Assembly (NCBI RefSeq): GCF_003351765.1 | Contig: NZ_CP031229.1 | Span: forward strand, 558,001 to 622,000 | Source: Ornithinimicrobium avium | GTDB taxonomy: Bacteria > Actinomycetota > Actinomycetes > Actinomycetales > Dermatophilaceae | Direction of reading: 5' to 3' | DNA length: 64,000 bases | Part shown: in pieces, positions 58,658-64,000 of the stretch | How the letters are laid out: every line of letters starts with the position of its first letter | Position numbering within the stretch: the first letter of the stretch is position 1 | Notes under the pieces: generated by a model | What the model saw: the letters and a program-made list of their open reading frames with translations, nothing else | Told to the model about the DNA's origin: nothing | Databases searched by the model: none | Program-made: the position numbers and the translations under genes

Positions 58658-59152
58658 GTGGCGAAGAAGAAGGTGGCGGGCGGCACCCCTGCGACGGTTG
58701 CGCTGGAGCGCGCGGGGATCAGGTATGACGTGCGTTCCTACGTGCACGACCCCGCCTCGGTGAGCTTCGGGCTGGAGGCGGCAGAGGCGCTCGGCGTCGA
58801 GCCCGCCCGCGTGTTCAAGACGTTGCTGGTGGACACCGACAAGGGGCTGGGCGTGGGCATCGTCCCCGTCGACCACCTGCTCGACCTGAAGGCGGTGGCG
58901 GCCGCGCTCGGCGCCAAGAAGGCCACGATGGCCGACCCCGCCGTCGCCGAGCGGGTCACCGGCTACGTCGTCGGCGGCATCAGCCCGGTGGGGCAGAAGA
59001 AGGCGCTGCCGACCGTGCTCGACGCCTCCGCCGGGCAGCACGCCACGATCCTGGTCAGCGGCGGCAGGCGCGGGCTCGACCTCGAGCTCGCGCCCTCGGA
59101 CCTGCTGACGGTGGTGCGGGGGAGCAGCGCCCCGATCGCGCGGAGCAGCTAG
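58658..59152 (+). CDS. ybaK: Cys-tRNA(Pro)/Cys-tRNA(Cys) deacylase YbaK
   Basis: The 164-residue protein belongs to the YbaK/ProX editing family, which hydrolyses Cys-tRNA(Pro) and similar mischarged tRNAs. The conserved lysine lies in V-F-K-T-L-L-V near residue 53, and G-G-I-S-P-V-G-Q-K-K near 108 is the family loop. The start is GTG 58658. Its TAG stop shares the CTAG with the stop of the convergent UvrA-like gene. Confidence 0.93.
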   Translation: MAKKKVAGGTPATVALERAGIRYDVRSYVHDPASVSFGLEAAEALGVEPARVFKTLLVDTDKGLGVGIVPVDHLLDLKAVAAALGAKKATMADPAVAERVTGYVVGGISPVGQKKALPTVLDASAGQHATILVSGGRRGLDLELAPSDLLTVVRGSSAPIARSS

Positions 59153-61521
59153 GGGGCCTGCGCCCCCACGTACTCCGCCAGGTGCCGCCCGGTGAGCGTC
59201 GTGCGGCCGGCGACCAGCTCGGCCGGCGTCCCCTCGAAGACGACCCGGCCTCCCTCGTGGCCGGCGCCGGGGCCGAGGTCGATGACCCAGTCGGCGTGGG
59301 CCATCACGGCCTGGTGGTGCTCGATGACGATGACCGTGCGGCCGGCGTCGACGAGCCGGTCGAGCAGCGCGAGCAGGTTCTCCACGTCGGCCAGGTGCAG
59401 CCCGGTCGTCGGCTCGTCGAGGATGTAGACCTCGCCCTTCTCGCCCATCTGCGCCGCGAGCTTGAGACGCTGCCGCTCCCCGCCCGACAGGGTCGTCAGC
59501 GGCTGGCCCAGCGTGACGTAGCCCAGGCCCACGTCCTCCAGCCGCGAGAGGATCTTGTGCGCCGCCGGGAGCCGCGCCTCGCCCCCGCCGAAGAAGGCCT
59601 CCGCCTCGGCGACCGGCATCGCGAGCACCTGGCTGATGTCCTTGCCGCCGAGGGTGAACTCCAGCACCGCCGCCTGGAAGCGCCGGCCCTCGCACTCGTC
59701 GCAGGTCGTGGCGACCCCGGCCATCATCGCCAGGTCGGTGTAGACCACGCCCGCGCCCTTGCAGGTCGGGCAGGCGCCGTCGGAGTTGGGGCTGAAGAGC
59801 GCCGGCTTGACGCCGTTGGCCTTGGCGAAGGCCTTGCGGATCGGCTCCAGCAGCCCGGTGTACGTCGCCGGGTTGGACCGGCGTGAGCCCTTGATCGCGG
59901 CCTGGTCGATGACGACGACCCCGTCCTCCTTGGCCAGCGAGCCGTGGATGAGCGAGCTCTTGCCGCTGCCGGCCACGCCGGTCACCACGGTCAGCACGCC
60001 GGTCGGCACGTCCACGTCGACGTCCTGCAGGTTGTTCCGGTCGGCGCCGCGGATCTCGAGCACGCCGGTCCGGGCGCGCACCTCGTCCTTGAGCCGCGCC
60101 CGGTCGTCCAGGTGCTGGCCGGTGAGCGTCCCGCTGGCCCGCAGGCCCTCCACACTGCCCTGGTAGACGACCTGGCCGCCACCGGTCCCGGCGCCCGGAC
60201 CCAGGTCCACGACGTGGTCGGCGATCACGATCATCTCGGGCTTGTGCTCCACGACCAGCACCGTGTTGCCCTTGTCCCGCAGCTGCTCCAGCAGGGCGTT
60301 CATCCGCTGGATGTCGTGCGGGTGCAGCCCGATCGACGGTTCGTCGAAGACGTAGGTCACGTCGGTCAGCGACGACCCGAGGTGCCGGATCATCTTGGTC
60401 CGCTGCGCCTCGCCGCCGGACAGCGTGCCCGCGGGCCGGTCCAGCGAGAGGTAGCCCAGCCCGATCCCCACGAAGGAGTCCAGCGTCTCGCGCAGCCCCT
60501 GCAGCAGCGGTGCCACCGACGGCTCGTCCAGCTCGTGCACCCATGCGGCCAGGTCGCTGATCTGCATCGCGCACGCGTCGGCGATCGAGATGCCCCTCAC
60601 CCTCGAGGACCGCGCGGCCTCGTTGAGCCGGGTGCCGTTGCACTCAGGGCAGGTCGCGAAGGTCACCGCCCGGTCCACGAACGCGCGGATGTGCGGCTGC
60701 ATCGCCTCCCGGTCCTTGGCCAGGAAGCTCTTGCTGATCTTGGGTATGAGGCCCTCGAACGTGACGTTGATGCCCTCCACCTTGATCCGGGTGGGCTCCT
60801 TGAACAGCAGGGTGGTCAGCTCGCGCTTGGTGAACATCTTGATCGGCTTGTCCGGGTCGAAGAAGCCGCTGGCTCGGTAGATCCGCCCGTACCACCCCTC
60901 CATGCTGTAGCCGGGGATCGTCAGCGCGCCCTCGTTGAGGGACTTCTCCTCGTCGTACAGGGCGCTGCGGTCGAAGTCGGTGACCCTGCCCGTGCCCTCG
61001 CACCGCGGGCACATGCCGCCGGCGATGCTGAACTCGCGTCGTTCCTTGACCTTCTCGCCGGCCTTCTCGATCGTCACCGCCCCCGCCCCGGAGATCGAGG
61101 CGACGTTGAACGAGAACGCCTTGGCGGTGCCGATGTGCGGCTCGCCCAGCCGGCTGAAGAGGATCCGCAGCATCGCGTTGACGTCGGTGGCGGTGCCCAC
61201 GGTCGAGCGCACGTTGGCGCCCATCCGCTCCTGGTCGACGATGATCGCCGTGGTCAACCCCTCGAGCAGGTCGACGTCCGGCCGCCCGAGCGTGGGCATG
61301 AAGCCCTGGACGAAGGTCGAGTAGGTCTCGTTGATCATCCGCTGCGACTCGGCGGCGATCGTGGCGAACACCAGCGAGCTCTTGCCGGAGCCGGAGACGC
61401 CGGTGAACACGCTCAGCCGCCGCTTGGGCAGCTCGACGCTGACGTCGCGCAGGTTGTTCTCCCGCGCGCCCTGCACGCGGATGAGATCGTGGCCGTCTGC
61501 GGGGTGCCTGGAGCTCGTCAC
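59149..61521 (-). CDS. UvrA-like ABC ATPase (short UvrA paralogue)
   Basis: The 790-residue protein has two UvrA-type ABC modules: Walker A G-V-S-G-S-G-K-S-S near 40 and A-G-S-G-K-S-S near 523, with signatures L-S-G-G-E-A-Q-R and L-S-G-G-E-R-Q-R. Zinc-finger cysteines are kept in C-P-R-C, C-P-E-C, C-P-T-C and C-D-E-C. It is about 150 residues shorter than canonical UvrA, consistent with a UvrA2/DrrC-like paralogue used in drug tolerance or DNA protection rather than the main repair enzyme. It starts at GTG 61521, eight bases after TAGATT. Confidence 0.9.
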   Translation of the reverse strand: MTSSRHPADGHDLIRVQGARENNLRDVSVELPKRRLSVFTGVSGSGKSSLVFATIAAESQRMINETYSTFVQGFMPTLGRPDVDLLEGLTTAIIVDQERMGANVRSTVGTATDVNAMLRILFSRLGEPHIGTAKAFSFNVASISGAGAVTIEKAGEKVKERREFSIAGGMCPRCEGTGRVTDFDRSALYDEEKSLNEGALTIPGYSMEGWYGRIYRASGFFDPDKPIKMFTKRELTTLLFKEPTRIKVEGINVTFEGLIPKISKSFLAKDREAMQPHIRAFVDRAVTFATCPECNGTRLNEAARSSRVRGISIADACAMQISDLAAWVHELDEPSVAPLLQGLRETLDSFVGIGLGYLSLDRPAGTLSGGEAQRTKMIRHLGSSLTDVTYVFDEPSIGLHPHDIQRMNALLEQLRDKGNTVLVVEHKPEMIVIADHVVDLGPGAGTGGGQVVYQGSVEGLRASGTLTGQHLDDRARLKDEVRARTGVLEIRGADRNNLQDVDVDVPTGVLTVVTGVAGSGKSSLIHGSLAKEDGVVVIDQAAIKGSRRSNPATYTGLLEPIRKAFAKANGVKPALFSPNSDGACPTCKGAGVVYTDLAMMAGVATTCDECEGRRFQAAVLEFTLGGKDISQVLAMPVAEAEAFFGGGEARLPAAHKILSRLEDVGLGYVTLGQPLTTLSGGERQRLKLAAQMGEKGEVYILDEPTTGLHLADVENLLALLDRLVDAGRTVIVIEHHQAVMAHADWVIDLGPGAGHEGGRVVFEGTPAELVAGRTTLTGRHLAEYVGAQAP

Positions 61522-61529
61522 GGGGCGTG

Positions 61530-61535
61530 AATCTA
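61530..61535 (-). promoter_or_regulatory. -10 element TAGATT for UvrA-like gene
   Basis: On the minus strand TAGATT ends eight bases before GTG 61521, in the short gap to kamA. Confidence 0.45.
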
Positions 61536-61564
61536 CACGCCCCGTGCGGCGGACGCGTGCGGGT

Positions 61565-63025
61565 TCAGGCCAGCTGGTCCACCGACGCCTGGCGCGAGGC
61601 GGCCGCCTGCGTGGTCGCCGCGGCCTCGTCGGCCTCGGCCGTCCCCACGGTGTGCTGGCGCCACCACTCCTGGCCGGAGGCGGGGAGGGTGTCGATCGGG
61701 TCGTAGTAGACGTACTCCGCGCTGGTCACGTCGACGTCCTCGCCCTCGATCGAGGTGCGGTAGTTCTTGCTCCAGTAGGAGATGCCACGCTCGGTGTCGT
61801 AGGTGTCCACCTGGTGCACCCAGCGCTTGCCGACGAACGGCACGTCGCAGACGATCCGCGGCGTGGAGAAGCCGGGCAGGTAGCCGAGCAGCGAGTGCTG
61901 CAGGTGCTGGGCCTGCGCCAGCGAGACGCGCCAGTGCTCGCTGAACGGGATCATGTCGCACATGTAGAAGTAGTAGGGCGTGATCATCGCGTCGTCGGCC
62001 AGCGCGAAGCACAGGTCGAGCAGCTGCTGGGAGCTGTCGTTGACGCCCCGCATGAGCACCCCCTGGTTGCGCACGTCGCGCAGACCGGCCTCGAGCATCG
62101 TGCGGGAGGCCCTGGCCACCAGCGGCGTGACCGACTGCGCGGAGTTGACGTGGGTGTGGATCGCCAGGCCGACGCCGCGCGCACGGGCCTTCCTCGCCAC
62201 CCGCTCCACGCCCTCGACGGTCTCCGGCGCCAGCCAGTGCTGCGGCATACCCATCAGCGCCTTGGTGGCCAGCCGCACGTCGCGGATCGACTCGATCTCC
62301 AGCAGCTGGTCCAGCCACGCCTCGAGGTTCTTCCACGGCATGTTGGCCACGTCGCCGCCGGAGACGACCACGTCGCGCACGCCCGGGGTCGCGCGCAGGT
62401 AGTCGAGGATCGCGGTGTGCCGGTCGACCGGTTTGCCGGCCAGCTTGAGCTTGGTGACCTGCGGCGTGGAGTTGCCGACGAGGTCCATGCGGGTGCAGTG
62501 CCCGCAGTACTGCGGGCAGGTCGGCAGCATCTCGGCCAGCACCTTGGTCGGGTAGCGGTGCGTGAGCCCCTCGGCGACCCACATGTCGTGCTCGTGCAGC
62601 GAGTCGCGCGTGGCGTAGGGGTGGGAGGACCAGTCGGTGCGGCGGTCGGAGAGGACCGGCAGCATGTAGCGGCGGACCGGGTCGGCGTAGAACGCCCTGG
62701 TGAACTCCTCGCCGGGGGCCGGCATCCGTCCGTCCGGCCAGGTCATCTCGCTGACCATCGTGTTCATCATCTGCGGCGGCACGAGCATCGACATCGTCGC
62801 GCGCAGCTGCTGGTCCTTCTCCAGGTCCTCGTAGAACTCCTCGGTGAGCAGGTCGCCCATGAGGGTGCGCAGCTGGCGCAGGTTCTTCACGCAGCTCACC
62901 CGCTGCCACTGGACGTCCTCCCACTGCTCGGCGGTGATCTCCCGCCACCCCGGGAAGCGGGTCCAGTCCGGCTCCACGAGCTCACGGTGCTGGTAGACGT
63001 AGGGCTGCTCGATCTCGACGCTCAT
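61565..63025 (-). CDS. kamA: Lysine 2,3-aminomutase (KamA family radical SAM)
   Basis: The 486-residue protein has the radical SAM cluster motif C-P-Q-Y-C-G-H-C (CxxxCxxC) near residue 185 and the KamA architecture. KamA turns L-lysine into L-beta-lysine using a [4Fe-4S] cluster, AdoMet and PLP. The divergent kdd gene encodes a later step of the same catabolic route, which strongly supports lysine specificity. A TATCAT element seven bases upstream favours ATG 63025 over ATG 63034. The C-terminal 35 residues are Ala-rich. Confidence 0.92.
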   Translation of the reverse strand: MSVEIEQPYVYQHRELVEPDWTRFPGWREITAEQWEDVQWQRVSCVKNLRQLRTLMGDLLTEEFYEDLEKDQQLRATMSMLVPPQMMNTMVSEMTWPDGRMPAPGEEFTRAFYADPVRRYMLPVLSDRRTDWSSHPYATRDSLHEHDMWVAEGLTHRYPTKVLAEMLPTCPQYCGHCTRMDLVGNSTPQVTKLKLAGKPVDRHTAILDYLRATPGVRDVVVSGGDVANMPWKNLEAWLDQLLEIESIRDVRLATKALMGMPQHWLAPETVEGVERVARKARARGVGLAIHTHVNSAQSVTPLVARASRTMLEAGLRDVRNQGVLMRGVNDSSQQLLDLCFALADDAMITPYYFYMCDMIPFSEHWRVSLAQAQHLQHSLLGYLPGFSTPRIVCDVPFVGKRWVHQVDTYDTERGISYWSKNYRTSIEGEDVDVTSAEYVYYDPIDTLPASGQEWWRQHTVGTAEADEAAATTQAAASRQASVDQLA

Positions 63026-63032
63026 GCGTGCC

Positions 63033-63038
63033 ATGATA
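63033..63038 (-). promoter_or_regulatory. -10 element TATCAT, decides kamA start
   Basis: On the minus strand TATCAT overlaps ATG 63034 and ends seven bases before ATG 63025, so only the latter lies within the transcript. Confidence 0.5.
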
Positions 63039-63046
63039 AGGACAAC

Positions 63047-63074
63047 GTCCTGCGAAAGCGACAACACGCAGGAC
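63047..63074. promoter_or_regulatory. Inverted repeat operator between kamA and kdd
   Basis: GTCCTGCG and CGCAGGAC are perfect eight-base arms separated by 12 bases, placed just upstream of the kamA -10 and about 33 bases before kdd. The position suits a shared operator for both genes. The regulator is unknown. Confidence 0.5.
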
Positions 63075-63106
63075 GATCTGCTGTCTCAGCGTGTCGCGGA
63101 AGGACG

Positions 63107-64000
63107 ATGACTGGTATGCCGCTCTCCTCGCCGTTCGGGGTGCACCGCGTGCTCGACCCCGCTGCAGACCTGGCCGCCGTGACGCTGCCGCAGACCGCCC
63201 GTCGCCTCGACGCCTCGCCCCGGCTGGCGCCGGACGAGGTGCGCATCGACGTGGAGGTCCTCAACCTGGACGCCGCCTCCTACCGCCAGCTGCGCGAGAA
63301 GAACTCCGCCCCCGACGGCACCGTCGACGGCGAGGCGGTACGCGCCGAGGTGCTGAGCATCGTCGCCGAGCGCGGCAAGATGCAGAACCCGGTCACCGGG
63401 TCCGGCGGCATGCTCATCGGCACCGTCGCCGAGGTGGGGCCGCAGAGCCCGCTCGGGCTGCGGGTCGGCGACCGCGTCGCCACCCTGGTCTCGCTCTCGC
63501 TCACCCCGCTGGCGATCAGCGACGGCCTGGAGCGCTGGGACGGGACGGGGGAGCGGGTGCCCGCCTCCGGGCACGCGATCCTCTTCGGCCGCTCGATCGC
63601 CGCGGTCCTGCCCGAGGACATCGACCCCGAGCTGTCGCTCATGGTGATGGACGTCTGCGGCGCGCCCGCCCTCGTGCGCCGGGTGGTCCAGGGGTATGCG
63701 GTCTCCGGCCGTGCCCCGTCCGTCGCCGTCCTGGGTGGTGCCGGCAAGTCCGGCTCGCTGTCGCTGGCCGCCGCCCGCGACGCGGGCGCCGGTCGCGTGG
63801 TGGCGGTCGTGCCCTTCGAGGCCGAGGCCGCGATGCTGCGCGGCACCGGCCTGGCCGACGAGGTCGTCCTCGCCGACGCGCGCGCCCCGCTGGCGCTCGA
63901 GGAGGCCGTGCGCGGAGCAGGCGGACCGGTCGACGTCACCGTCGTCTGCGTCGACGTGCCGGGGGCCGAGCAGCCGGCGATCATGATCACCGCCCAGGGA
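63107..64000 (+). CDS. kdd: L-erythro-3,5-diaminohexanoate dehydrogenase, partial
   Basis: The gene runs off the window, with 298 codons visible. The protein resembles Kdd, which oxidatively deaminates 3,5-diaminohexanoate to 5-amino-3-oxohexanoate with NAD(P) in the lysine fermentation pathway. A Rossmann fold begins with V-A-V-L-G-G-A-G-K-S-G near residue 205, and the N-terminus F-G-V-H-R-V-L-D-P is typical. GGAAGGAC precedes ATG 63107. The divergent kamA supports the assignment. Remaining pathway genes (5,6-aminomutase, cleavage enzyme) presumably lie beyond the edge. Confidence 0.9.
   Translation, partial: MTGMPLSSPFGVHRVLDPAADLAAVTLPQTARRLDASPRLAPDEVRIDVEVLNLDAASYRQLREKNSAPDGTVDGEAVRAEVLSIVAERGKMQNPVTGSGGMLIGTVAEVGPQSPLGLRVGDRVATLVSLSLTPLAISDGLERWDGTGERVPASGHAILFGRSIAAVLPEDIDPELSLMVMDVCGAPALVRRVVQGYAVSGRAPSVAVLGGAGKSGSLSLAAARDAGAGRVVAVVPFEAEAAMLRGTGLADEVVLADARAPLALEEAVRGAGGPVDVTVVCVDVPGAEQPAIMITAQG

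Overview
The window is a GC-rich actinobacterial chromosome segment. The complete pupylation set (mpa, dop, pup, pafA, pafB, pafC), mycothiol ligase mshC, an F420-type oxidoreductase, DUF3090, SCO1664 and DUF5703 family genes and a HelY helicase point to Actinomycetota. The gene order resembles Micrococcales of the Intrasporangiaceae/Ornithinimicrobiaceae kind; that placement is inference. No rRNA, tRNA or CRISPR array was recognised.

Layout. 1-1.1 kb: a Crp/Fnr regulator and a small split-barrel protein, both minus strand. 1.1-14 kb: a molybdenum hydroxylase locus of the CO dehydrogenase type (mocA-like, coxD, coxE, coxI, then coxS-coxL-coxM-coxG), split in two by a nitric oxide reductase operon (quinol-type norB, a Cys-containing membrane protein, a slipin and a small membrane protein). 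CoxL has the form II loop AYRGAGR, so CO itself may not be the substrate. 14-27.5 kb: conserved actinobacterial housekeeping genes, including mshC, a PAC2 protein, a RecB-like nuclease, a site-2 protease, trmI and mpa. 27.5-37.5 kb: an accessory block inserted between mpa and dop. It holds a DUF559 gene bracketed by two palindrome arrays, DUF3054, an MFS transporter with an unusual C-terminal extension, a decayed tetR, and a candidate new export system. 37.5-52.4 kb: dop, pup, pafA, two FKBPs with a lower-GC secreted protein gene between them, glsA, DUF3866, pafBC, tatAC, a lipid kinase and helY. 52.4-64 kb: a thiolase, a PH-domain protein, a 5'-3' exonuclease, a DUF222/HNH protein, a DUF2249 pair, an Lrp regulator, YbaK, a UvrA-like protein, and the divergent kamA and kdd genes of lysine catabolism.

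The most interesting locus is 31.6-37.5 kb. Two divergent two-gene units each encode a small secreted protein whose two cysteines are exactly 65 residues apart, followed by a translationally coupled lipoprotein. The lipoproteins belong to a family with four conserved cysteines at near-constant spacing. Next to them is an exporter operon (membrane-fusion protein with a peptidoglycan-binding domain, ABC ATPase, FtsX permease) that ends in a third member of the lipoprotein family. I infer a secreted-protein/cognate-lipoprotein/exporter system, possibly bacteriocin and immunity; no function is proven by the sequence.

Two window-wide patterns also stand out. Many genes have a TANNNT -10 element 6-8 bases upstream of the start codon, which predicts leaderless mRNAs. 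The hexamer GGTATG/CATACC accounts for most TATG/CATA tetranucleotides outside the lower-GC islands.
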